DNA from: Psychroflexus sp.
GTDB taxonomy: Bacteria; Bacteroidota; Bacteroidia; Flavobacteriales; Flavobacteriaceae
DNA length: 10,862 nucleotides
Direction: 5' to 3'
NCBI GenBank assembly: GCA_003565575.1
Contig: PXBV01000108.1
Location: 1 to 10,862 of the forward strand
Shown here: positions 1 to 6,458 of the stretch, piece by piece
Numbering within the stretch: position 1 is the stretch's first letter
Layout of the letters: each line of letters opens with the position of its first letter
The notes under the pieces: generated by a model
The model's input: the letters and a program-made list of their open reading frames with translations, nothing else
The model's database searches: none
Told to the model about the DNA's origin: nothing
Made by a program: the position numbers and the translations under genes

Positions 1-90
1 AATGTCTAGGGCAGAAAAATCACTTTTTTTTAAAGAATTTATTGTTTGCTCTATCCAAATTTGAAAATCTGAATCATATAAATTTTCCAT
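1..90 (-). CDS. DUF29 domain protein, N-terminal 30 codons (cut by left edge)
   Basis: Seen: reading leftward from an ATG at 90-88, 30 codons stay open to base 1 and give LYDSDFQIWIEQ near the N-terminus, then SLKKSDFSALDI. This matches the start of DUF29 proteins, which typically read LYDtDFxxWlexxxxxLrxxxfxxlDienl. The family is a small helical protein of roughly 140-160 residues, highly multiplied in cyanobacterial genomes and without an established function, so about four fifths of this gene lies outside the window. The start is ambiguous: the best Shine-Dalgarno (AGGAG, 109-105) sits four bases before a different ATG at 100-98, which is out of frame and closes after eight codons. The ATG at 90 fits the family start. 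The gene is on the same strand as the polysaccharide locus but is separated from its last remnant by about 160 bases. It is probably an unrelated neighbour. Confidence 0.75.
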   Translation of the reverse strand, partial: MENLYDSDFQIWIEQTINSLKKSDFSALDI

Positions 91-104
91 TTTTTTTCAT
101 AATT

Positions 105-109
105 CTCCT
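105..109 (-). promoter_or_regulatory. Shine-Dalgarno AGGAG before the DUF29 gene
   Basis: AGGAG on the minus strand is followed by AATT and an ATG at 100-98, then seven A residues and the in-frame ATG of the DUF29 gene at 90-88. The spacing is 4 bases to the first ATG (wrong frame) and 14 to the second. Either the site drives the second ATG from an unusually long distance, or an A-tract length change has put the original start out of frame. Confidence 0.5.
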
Positions 110-237
110 AGAAAAAGTTGGAGTTCATTTTAATCAAATGTGTTGTTATTTTAGCTTGGCAATAGTGCTAATAAATTTCAAGGTGCAATTGAAGATCGCA
201 CTTCTCTCCCACCATGTAATGAATAAAAAGGCTAATA

Positions 238-245
238 GCGATCGC
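238..245. repeat. HIP1 octameric palindrome GCGATCGC
   Basis: A perfect HIP1 site, the short palindrome highly over-represented in many cyanobacterial genomes. It lies in the 163-base spacer (91-253) between the FkbM remnant and the DUF29 gene. I saw no convincing promoter, terminator hairpin or small gene in the rest of that spacer. Confidence 0.85.
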
Positions 246-253
246 TTTAAAAA

Positions 254-598
254 TTAAACTAGCACAGATTGGGGGAACAGTAAAACCTCGTTTGATAAAA
301 ATTGAGGTGGTATTGCTAAAATGTTAAAAACATTATCCAAGTCGCTATTAACCCTATCCGCATTAAACATTTGATAACCCCAATTTTATAGTCGAGCAAG
401 TAATTGTTGTTTATTCGCCCTAGAGTATTCAAAAATAATGATCGGCTTATTCTTGGCAATGAAATTTTCCCCTCCGTCAAATACTTCTTTTTCAAAATTT
501 TTTACATCAATCTTGATCAAGTCCACAATATTTTGACTGTTATTTCTCTCATTTTTTAGTTTAAAATATTTTTTCCTTTTCCGACACAATTTTTTCAT
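254..598 (-). pseudogene. FkbM-family methyltransferase remnant, 5'-truncated with an in-frame stop
   Basis: Seen: a minus-strand frame gives NIVDLIKIDVKNFEKEVFDG, then KPIIIFEYSRAN and LLARL, followed by a TAA at 388-386. The same frame then continues open for 43 codons, starting NWGYQMFNADRV, to a second TAA at 256-254. Known: FkbM-family SAM-dependent methyltransferases (commonly about 220-290 residues) carry a C-terminal IDLIKIDVEGFExxVLxG...KPxIxxE segment and then a GY..F stretch, so both halves belong to one protein. Only the last 100-110 codons remain. The SAM-binding N-terminal half is missing, and the first 13 or so residues after the nominal ATG at 598 are out-of-frame coding sequence of the upstream glycosyltransferase, whose stop is at 561. 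The usual DVEG is DVKN here. Inference: this was a glycan O-methyltransferase gene at the end of the operon, lost by a 5' deletion plus a nonsense change. A sequencing error could explain the internal stop but not the missing 5' half. Confidence 0.8.
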
Positions 599-1748
599 AT
601 ACTGATATTAAATTACAAGCTATCTTATCCCATGTATAGTTACTCAAGATAAATTCTTTAGCCCTTGAGCCTTTTTCTTTTAATTCATGAGGATTATTTA
701 AGGCTTTTTCTATGGTTGAGGCAATAGAGTTAATGTCTAAGTCAGTCACAAAACCTAAATCATTTTCAGCCACTATATTTGACAAGGCTACCCCCTCGGT
801 AACAAGGACGGGTAAACCGACAGCTAAGGACTCTAAAACCGCAATACCGAAGTTTTCTGAATAGGAAGTTAAGGCAAATAAGTCTGAACCTTGTAGTAAC
901 ATATTTTTTAATTCTCCTTCCACAAAACCTGCCCAAATCACTTTATCATAAAGTTTTGTGGAAATAATTAATTCTTGTATTTTTTGTTCATAATTACTAT
1001 CTCCGCTACCTGCAATAATTAAGCGAAAATCTTGATTAACTTGACTTAAGGCATTAATTAGTAAATCTAAACCTTTTTTTTCATGAATTCTTGATAAAAA
1101 TAGAATAATGGGTATTTCTGATGGAATTTGATAATAATTATGGAGTTTTTGTTTAGACTGATCAATTCTCGGAGGAATATTTAAACCTAGTGGTAAAACA
1201 AAACTTTGATATTTAAAATTAAGCTCCCCTACCTCTTCTTGCTCTTGTATGGCCGTAAAATGGAGTAAGTTACTACCTTCTAGGTTGTCTTTTTCTATTA
1301 ATTTCAAATAGAATTGCTTTTTTTTAGTTTTTTGTGTTAAAGACCAACGACATAAAAGTCCGTGAGTAGAAATAATGTAAGGTATTTTTTGCCAACGTGC
1401 GATCGCCATTGCAATAGTAGAAGGATAAGAAAAAATAGTGTGTATATGAATTAAATCATAGTCTTTAATATGTTTAATTAGCCAGATAGTCAAATCTTGA
1501 GAGAAGGTAAATTTTTGAATACCTTTAATGGGAAAAGAAAAGCGAGAAAAAAAAGTAACTGGTACTCCTTGATAGTCAATTTTCTGCTTAAGAGGGATAT
1601 CTAATAAATTATCTCCATCATCATTTGTGGTAACAATTTCTGCCTCCACCCTTTGGGCAATTAATGCTTTTACCATCTCCAGAATGGCTTTACTAGGGCC
1701 GCCTCTTATTAGTGCGATCGAAGGTATTACATGAAGAATTTTCATCAT
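561..1748 (-). CDS. GT4 family glycosyltransferase (GT-B fold)
   Basis: A 395-residue cytoplasmic retaining glycosyltransferase that should transfer a sugar from a nucleotide donor onto a lipid-linked glycan. Seen: the N-terminal acceptor domain opens with MKILHVIPS and a glycine loop GGPSK (16-20), with STHG at 127-130. The C-terminal donor domain has FLSRIHEKKGLDLL (217-230, basic residues R220 and K225), the AGSGD turn (246-250) and the GT4 ENFGIAVLE signature (E298-x7-E306) followed by GLPVLVTE. Length is normal for GT4. The start has two adjacent ATGs (1748 and 1745); I kept the first, but the second gives the standard MKILH start, and neither has a clear Shine-Dalgarno. The N-terminal half recalls cyanobacterial hormogonium-polysaccharide glycosyltransferases, from memory only. 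It lies 39 bases after the nitroreductase stop, and its last 38 bases overlap the nominal frame of the FkbM remnant. Sugar and linkage cannot be read from the sequence. Confidence 0.93.
   Translation of the reverse strand: MMKILHVIPSIALIRGGPSKAILEMVKALIAQRVEAEIVTTNDDGDNLLDIPLKQKIDYQGVPVTFFSRFSFPIKGIQKFTFSQDLTIWLIKHIKDYDLIHIHTIFSYPSTIAMAIARWQKIPYIISTHGLLCRWSLTQKTKKKQFYLKLIEKDNLEGSNLLHFTAIQEQEEVGELNFKYQSFVLPLGLNIPPRIDQSKQKLHNYYQIPSEIPIILFLSRIHEKKGLDLLINALSQVNQDFRLIIAGSGDSNYEQKIQELIISTKLYDKVIWAGFVEGELKNMLLQGSDLFALTSYSENFGIAVLESLAVGLPVLVTEGVALSNIVAENDLGFVTDLDINSIASTIEKALNNPHELKEKGSRAKEFILSNYTWDKIACNLISVYEKIVSEKEKIF
1399..1406. repeat. HIP1 octameric palindrome GCGATCGC inside a glycosyltransferase gene
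   Basis: A second perfect HIP1 site, in coding sequence. Related CGATCG cores occur at 1715-1720, 1862-1867, 8207-8212 and 9747-9752. Together they support a cyanobacterial origin for the window. Confidence 0.85.
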
Positions 1749-1787
1749 TAATTTATAAGTCTTTGTAGTAAAGATATCCTGAGTTTG

Positions 1788-2810
1788 TTAATGAATTTTT
1801 AAAACTTGATCGAGAGGTGAACGAATAGAACGAGCGGCTACCACCTTATTAGTCGGAAATCCGATCGCAATAAGCATAACCACTCTCTCATGACTAGGAA
1901 TATCGGCAACCTTTTTAAATTCGTGTTCTTTCCGACCAGTCTTGGAGAAATTGAGAGGACAAGATCCAATGCCATAGGCATGACAACTATACAAAATAGC
2001 CATAGCAAACAAACCCCCATCTACATAACACTGATTTCTTTCACCACGAGCCACCCAAGAGTTTAAATCATCTGATATCACCAATAAATTCATTACATCA
2101 TCCGCAAAACCACGACTGCCCCCTTGGAGAGTCAATAATTGGGCGATTTTATCTTTTTCTTGATATAAATGAACTCTTGCTGATTGTCGATTACATTGAG
2201 AAGGAGCTTGCTGAGCAGTGTGGATAATTTTTGTTACAAGTTCTTGGGGGACTAATTTTTTTTGAAAGTTCCGACAACTATAACGAGAAAGTAGAAATTC
2301 TTCATATTTTAATACTCCATCACGAATTTTTAGTTCCAGGTTACTAACATCTTTGGTTCCACCATTACCAGAAACCTTATGACGAGAAGAAACCGAATTA
2401 ATTTCTGATTCTAAATCAATTAGGAATTGATCTGATACGCCCAATTTTTGATGAAAATCTAAATATTCTTTTATACTTCCAATAGCCATTTGTACTCCTA
2501 CATTCCTTACTGTATCAGGCTCAGATATTCGGAGTAAATGAAGAATTCTGGAAATATTATTTTTACCAAATAATGGACGAGTCTCAGGTAAAGATAATCC
2601 TTTTTCAAGGCTATGGGAGAAAAAAATTAAGTCATAAGTTTCTTTAACAGACTTTGGTGTAAAGGGAGATAATCGACAATGCAGATAAAAACAAACTAAA
2701 TCATATAAACTATCAAAAGGCAATAGAAGCAGATCGAGAGATTGCCTTAATTTAAGATAAAGCCGTTCAAAAGTTTGTAAAAATCTGACTTGTTTTATTG
2801 GTAGTTCCAT
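1788..2810 (-). CDS. Nitroreductase-family flavoprotein with long N-terminal extension, pyruvyl transferase partner
   Basis: A 340-residue protein in two parts. The C-terminal half (about 165-340) is a nitroreductase-like FMN fold: RYSCRNF (176-182, the R-x-S-x-R flavin-binding start), APSQCNRQS (202-210), GGSRGFAD (230-237), a YVDGGLFAMAILY helix (262-274), GIGSCPLN (280-287) and ERVVMLIAIGFP (308-319). The N-terminal 165 residues are mostly helical, with HSLEKGLSLPETRPLFG at 66-82. I recall similar HxxEKG...RPxFG segments in nitroreductase-like proteins of other polysaccharide loci. Stand-alone nitroreductases are usually about 170-220 residues, so this is a two-domain architecture. Family members reduce nitro groups, flavins or quinones, or carry out oxidations; the substrate here is unknown. 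The gene starts 14 bases after the stop of the pyruvyl transferase family gene, which argues for co-expression. The right-edge gene is a clear paralogue of the catalytic half. Confidence 0.88.
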   Translation of the reverse strand: MELPIKQVRFLQTFERLYLKLRQSLDLLLLPFDSLYDLVCFYLHCRLSPFTPKSVKETYDLIFFSHSLEKGLSLPETRPLFGKNNISRILHLLRISEPDTVRNVGVQMAIGSIKEYLDFHQKLGVSDQFLIDLESEINSVSSRHKVSGNGGTKDVSNLELKIRDGVLKYEEFLLSRYSCRNFQKKLVPQELVTKIIHTAQQAPSQCNRQSARVHLYQEKDKIAQLLTLQGGSRGFADDVMNLLVISDDLNSWVARGERNQCYVDGGLFAMAILYSCHAYGIGSCPLNFSKTGRKEHEFKKVADIPSHERVVMLIAIGFPTNKVVAARSIRSPLDQVLKIH

Positions 2811-2824
2811 AATCTTGAAGTTTT

Positions 2825-3916
2825 TTAATGTGATAATTCATCTCTTACAAAATCGTGGTAGCCTTGAGCCATTTTAGTTATTTCTTGATCAACAGCCACC
2901 CAATTAGGTTCAGATAATTCGTCTAATTTATTAAGCTCATTTAATCCATTAATTATTCTTCTTTCTAAACTAAGATCACCTAGTAATGATTTAAATCTAC
3001 CAGCTTTTTTGAGATTGCTATTGAGAACGAGGAATTTACGATGGTTTTTAACTGAAAAAATTGTTCCATGAAAAGAATCAGTAATAACCAAACTGGCGTT
3101 AGCAATTAAGTAATTCCACTGGAAAGGAGAAATATTCTGAATTGTTTTATCTACTGTCAAAGTTTCTACTCCTTTTAATTCAGCTGGTGTAATACTGTAA
3201 ACAGGTATGCCATTACTAGCTTTCAGATAATTTATTACTTTCTGTGCTAAATTCAAAGACGCTGGACGATTAATGACATAAATCAAGATATAAGAACTAG
3301 CAATCCCTTGAACATTTGTAGTTGGTAAGTCAGTTGCTAAAGTTGGATCACAAACAACTTTTGGAATTTCCCCTGTTGTACGCTGAACAAGCTCTGCTGT
3401 AAAATTATTTCTGACGGAAATTGCATCAAATTTGCCCAAAGTTTTAGTACAATAGTCAAGATACTGTTGCTCTGTATTTAGATACCCACAACAAGCTGAT
3501 AAAGCCAATCTTTTGCAATTTGGTTCAAGATCAAAGTCAAGGAAGTAAGGAGGTTTTACCCAGGTTGAAGACCAGATTTGATCGCTACCAACAGCTACAG
3601 CATCCATTTCTCGACATATTTTTGTCAGTTGATGATTGTTATAAGAGGGAGGACTAAAATCAAAATTTTGCCTTCGGAATTTCTCAAATTGAGATACCCC
3701 AGAAAACTTCTTTTTATCAATCCATAATCCCAAAGGCTTATGCAAAACGGAGATGTTAAAGGTCATTTGACGCAGTAAAATCATCCGTTTTGCCGGATGG
3801 TAATCCACAGTAATCACCTCATGTTCATGAGATTTCAAAATTTTCTGTGTGGCGTAAGCTTGTAAAAGCCCACCATAGTTGTAACCATGAAGTAAAGTTA
3901 GATGCCCAATACGCAT
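2825..3916 (-). CDS. Polysaccharide pyruvyl transferase family protein (NYGGLLQAYA type)
   Basis: A 363-residue member of the PF04230 family, a GT-B-like fold whose characterised members transfer pyruvate from phosphoenolpyruvate to a sugar as a ketal. Seen: NYGGLLQAYATQ (13-24), AVGSDQIWSS (108-117), SVRN at 167-170 where relatives usually have SVRE, VCDPTL (188-193) and the C-terminal TDSFHGTIFS (279-288) with the conserved His. Length is typical. No signal peptide or membrane segment is visible, so it should be cytoplasmic. It sits after a 91-base gap and is followed 14 bases later by the nitroreductase-family gene. In other bacteria this subtype often accompanies nitroreductase-like and F420-hydrogenase-beta-like genes (from memory of such loci). 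Family membership is firm. True pyruvylation activity is not proven, since many members of this subtype are uncharacterised. No Shine-Dalgarno is apparent before the ATG at 3916. Confidence 0.9.
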   Translation of the reverse strand: MRIGHLTLLHGYNYGGLLQAYATQKILKSHEHEVITVDYHPAKRMILLRQMTFNISVLHKPLGLWIDKKKFSGVSQFEKFRRQNFDFSPPSYNNHQLTKICREMDAVAVGSDQIWSSTWVKPPYFLDFDLEPNCKRLALSACCGYLNTEQQYLDYCTKTLGKFDAISVRNNFTAELVQRTTGEIPKVVCDPTLATDLPTTNVQGIASSYILIYVINRPASLNLAQKVINYLKASNGIPVYSITPAELKGVETLTVDKTIQNISPFQWNYLIANASLVITDSFHGTIFSVKNHRKFLVLNSNLKKAGRFKSLLGDLSLERRIINGLNELNKLDELSEPNWVAVDQEITKMAQGYHDFVRDELSH

Positions 3917-4007
3917 GCACTTAAAGTTATAAAATTCAATAGATTTAGAGTAACCAACATTATTACAGATATTGTCAAAAAGGTATAATTAATTTTATTC
4001 ATTAAGA

Positions 4008-5138
4008 TTAACCTTGTTTGAAAAAACAATATTTAACTGCCTTAATTAACTGATTGGCATGAAACTTAGGGGAATATTTTTTAATTTGTTCTAAAGATGC
4101 TTTACCCATAGCTTCCAAGTTTACCTCTCCAGAACTCATTCTCATCATTAAATTGGTTAATTTTTCCCGATTTTCAGGATTAAAACCAAAACCGTTAACC
4201 CCCTCGATTACCAAATCCTCAAAGCACCCACAACGATTGGAAACAATTACAGGTAAACCTGCCGCCATCGCTTCATTGACGACCAATCCCCATTGTTCCG
4301 TTGTACTAGCATGAATGAAAGTCTTAGCATGAGCAAAATATGGTAGCATTTCATCCTGTTGTAAAAATCCGGGGAGATGAACATGATGTTCTAATTGATA
4401 TTGTTTAATTAAACCTTCAATTTGAGGGCGTAACTCACCATCACCACATAAAACCAAATCCCAAGCCTTCTCCCCTACTTTTTGATAGTAATTAGTATAA
4501 GCAGTGATTAATAAAAGTAGATTTTTTTTGGTAACAAAGCGATTGATACTCAAAAAATAAGGCTTATGAATAGGGGAAGGTAATTTTTTGATTTTCTCGG
4601 GATGAAAAACGCTATTATCAACTACATCATAGCCGATAAAAATGGCATCTTCAGGAAAACCTAATTTGAGCAAATATCTTTGATGGGGATGTCCACCGAC
4701 TAAAGCACTAGAATATTTGTTGACAAGGAAACTCTTTATCGCTTCTTTCCACCAAATACGAGGCTCATCATCTTCCTTGGACTCTGATAACAAGATAGTG
4801 GGTATTTTCCTTGTAATACACCATATCAGAGCTAACCTAAATATCCATTTTCCATAACCTGCAATTACAACCACATCAGGTTCAATCTTTCTCAAAGTAT
4901 TTAATAACTGCTGAGATAAGGAAAAAAAACTTACATCCTCGGGGACTTTATCTTTAAGTAAAGAAATAATCGCTTTTTGGTCTGTAATATCATTAACCCA
5001 CTTATATTGTAAACTTTGACGAGAAAGTTCAACGGATTTGACTTCCCAAGAAAGATTTTTCATGCAATCAACAATAGCTTCTAGTCTCGCTATATGATAA
5101 GGTCCGTGTTTTGTTTGTAGTAAAAGTATTTTTTTCAT
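4008..5138 (-). CDS. GT4 family glycosyltransferase (GT-B fold)
   Basis: A 376-residue cytoplasmic glycosyltransferase. Seen: start MKKILLLQTKHGPYHIARLE, with the HGPYHIARLE loop where the acceptor-domain glycine loop normally lies. The donor half carries LSINRFVTKKNL (196-207, R200 and K204/K205), the LCGDGELRP turn (230-238), LPGFLQQDEMLPYF (255-268), the GT4 signature EQWGLVVNE (E281-x7-E289) and GLPVIVSNRCGCFEDLV (294-310). Length is normal and all expected motifs are present, so it should be active. It begins 30 bases after the stop of the upstream glycosyltransferase and ends 91 bases before the pyruvyl transferase family gene. Its donor sugar cannot be inferred. Confidence 0.93.
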   Translation of the reverse strand: MKKILLLQTKHGPYHIARLEAIVDCMKNLSWEVKSVELSRQSLQYKWVNDITDQKAIISLLKDKVPEDVSFFSLSQQLLNTLRKIEPDVVVIAGYGKWIFRLALIWCITRKIPTILLSESKEDDEPRIWWKEAIKSFLVNKYSSALVGGHPHQRYLLKLGFPEDAIFIGYDVVDNSVFHPEKIKKLPSPIHKPYFLSINRFVTKKNLLLLITAYTNYYQKVGEKAWDLVLCGDGELRPQIEGLIKQYQLEHHVHLPGFLQQDEMLPYFAHAKTFIHASTTEQWGLVVNEAMAAGLPVIVSNRCGCFEDLVIEGVNGFGFNPENREKLTNLMMRMSSGEVNLEAMGKASLEQIKKYSPKFHANQLIKAVKYCFFKQG

Positions 5139-5168
5139 ATACTATGATTAGGGTATTTTTTCTCTATT

Positions 5169-6296
5169 TCACTCTTGAGTCAGGTTATCTAGTAAATATT
5201 CATAATAGTCTGAAGCCCGTTTTTCCCAAGAGTGAATCTTACTTAACTGCTGCACATCATATAATTCTGATTCATCCAAAGCCTTGAAAATCATTTCTTC
5301 AAAACTGTTAAAGTTGTCAAAATCAAAATAGTAACCATGAGAACCTAAATTGTGCTCTACCTCCCCTACCCTATTCGTTACAATCGGACGATTAACTGCT
5401 ATGTATTGAAATATTTTATTGGGGCAACGAGCTTTATTTTTTGGACTATCTTCAATAGGAAATAATAAAACATGTGCAGCCTTAAGATAACTATTTGCGA
5501 GTTCGTTAGGCATGACATAACCTAACATAAATACAAAATCATCTAATCCATTATCTTTAACCCACTGTTTCTTTGATTCTAGTTCTGGGCCACCTCCCAA
5601 TATCAGAAAGACAATTTCTTGGCGATAATTTTCCATTTTTTTAGTTAGTTCAAGTACTTTAAATGAATCATTTCTAGAATAAAAATTACCCATATAAACT
5701 AATATTTGTTTACCTGAATATTGTTTTCTAATTTCATGAGCTTTTTGCTCAAATTTTAAAGATTCGAATAATGAAGGCTCATAAGCATAGGGAAGATAAA
5801 AATATTGATTGACAGACTTTTGAGTTGTGAAATAATCAATCATAAACTGACTTACTCCAATTACAATATTACTTGATTTCAGAGCTTGTTGTTCAAGAAA
5901 AAGATATAGTTTTTTCTTCCACCAAGCAGTCAATTCCATTGACTGTGTAAACTTTAATTCATCTAAATCGATAATATATTTTGTAGTTGATGATTTTCTC
6001 AATGATAAAAGTAATACATTTTTTAACCCTGCGGCAATAAGATGAACGTAATCAGGCTTTAAGTTATCAAATAACTTAGAGATAGTTTTGAAATAACCTA
6101 TAATAGAATTATTTGATAAATAATATACATTTTCACTATTAGGAAAATTTAATTTAACCCAATTTTTATTAGATTGAAAATCATCTAAAATCAAATAAGT
6201 TTTTACCCCCTTTTTAGCTAAATAAGAAGCTAAAAAGAGACGATTACTCATGGCTGAATCGCCTATATTACCTGCAATAACAAAAATTATCTTCAT
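5169..6296 (-). CDS. Glycosyltransferase, GT4-like, without the canonical E-x7-E signature
   Basis: A 375-residue GT-B-type glycosyltransferase. Seen: MKIIFVIAGNIGDSAMSNRL at the N-terminus with a helix after the first strand, PDYVHLIAAG (81-90), VIGVSQFMIDYF (145-156), VYMGNFYSRNDS (200-211), LILGGGPELE (231-240) and FMLGYVMPNELANSYL (256-271). Where GT4 enzymes normally show E-x7-E, the protein has FPIEDSPKNKARCPNKIFQY (279-298), then RPIVTNRVGEVEHNL. The NKxRCPNKxFxY form is, from memory, a recognisable variant in surface-polysaccharide glycosyltransferases rather than a sign of decay. It follows the EpsG-like gene after a 162-base gap and precedes another glycosyltransferase by 30 bases. 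No Shine-Dalgarno is visible. Substrate unknown. Confidence 0.88.
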   Translation of the reverse strand: MKIIFVIAGNIGDSAMSNRLFLASYLAKKGVKTYLILDDFQSNKNWVKLNFPNSENVYYLSNNSIIGYFKTISKLFDNLKPDYVHLIAAGLKNVLLLSLRKSSTTKYIIDLDELKFTQSMELTAWWKKKLYLFLEQQALKSSNIVIGVSQFMIDYFTTQKSVNQYFYLPYAYEPSLFESLKFEQKAHEIRKQYSGKQILVYMGNFYSRNDSFKVLELTKKMENYRQEIVFLILGGGPELESKKQWVKDNGLDDFVFMLGYVMPNELANSYLKAAHVLLFPIEDSPKNKARCPNKIFQYIAVNRPIVTNRVGEVEHNLGSHGYYFDFDNFNSFEEMIFKALDESELYDVQQLSKIHSWEKRASDYYEYLLDNLTQE

Positions 6297-6326
6297 TGTG
6301 ATGATAAATGATAAAAAGAATATAAC

Positions 6327-6338
6327 TAGAATATTCTA
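6327..6338. repeat. 12-bp perfect palindrome in the largest intergenic gap
   Basis: TAGAATATTCTA is a perfect 12-base palindrome in the 162-base gap (6297-6458) between the EpsG-like gene and the next glycosyltransferase, 31 bases before that gene's start. The gap otherwise holds no convincing gene, Rho-independent terminator or promoter. In AT-rich DNA such a palindrome can arise by chance. Confidence 0.35.
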
Positions 6339-6458
6339 TTACATTGAGAGAAATAATTCAGATAATCGTCATAGATTTGCTACAATGTAAAAAGGTATTT
6401 TTTAACCCGATATCCATGAAAAGACAAAATTTTTCTTCCCCAGTACTATTTTGATGAC

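Noticed and set aside
200..253. Rho-independent terminator after the FkbM remnant
   Set aside because: The only strong palindrome is the loopless HIP1 site, and the following T-run is separated from it. No proper stem-loop precedes it.
42..257. Plus-strand open frame of 71 codons
   Set aside because: It lies opposite the DUF29 start and the FkbM remnant, has no Shine-Dalgarno, and its protein resembles nothing I recognise. The minus-strand frames explain the region better.
1838..2020. Minus-strand open frame of 60 codons in another frame of the nitroreductase gene
   Set aside because: It is an out-of-frame shadow of the conserved flavin-binding region and has no independent support.
3984..3989. 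TATAAT on the plus strand as a promoter
   Set aside because: There is no acceptable -35 at the right distance (TATTAC), and it would drive antisense transcription. In AT-rich DNA this hexamer is expected by chance.
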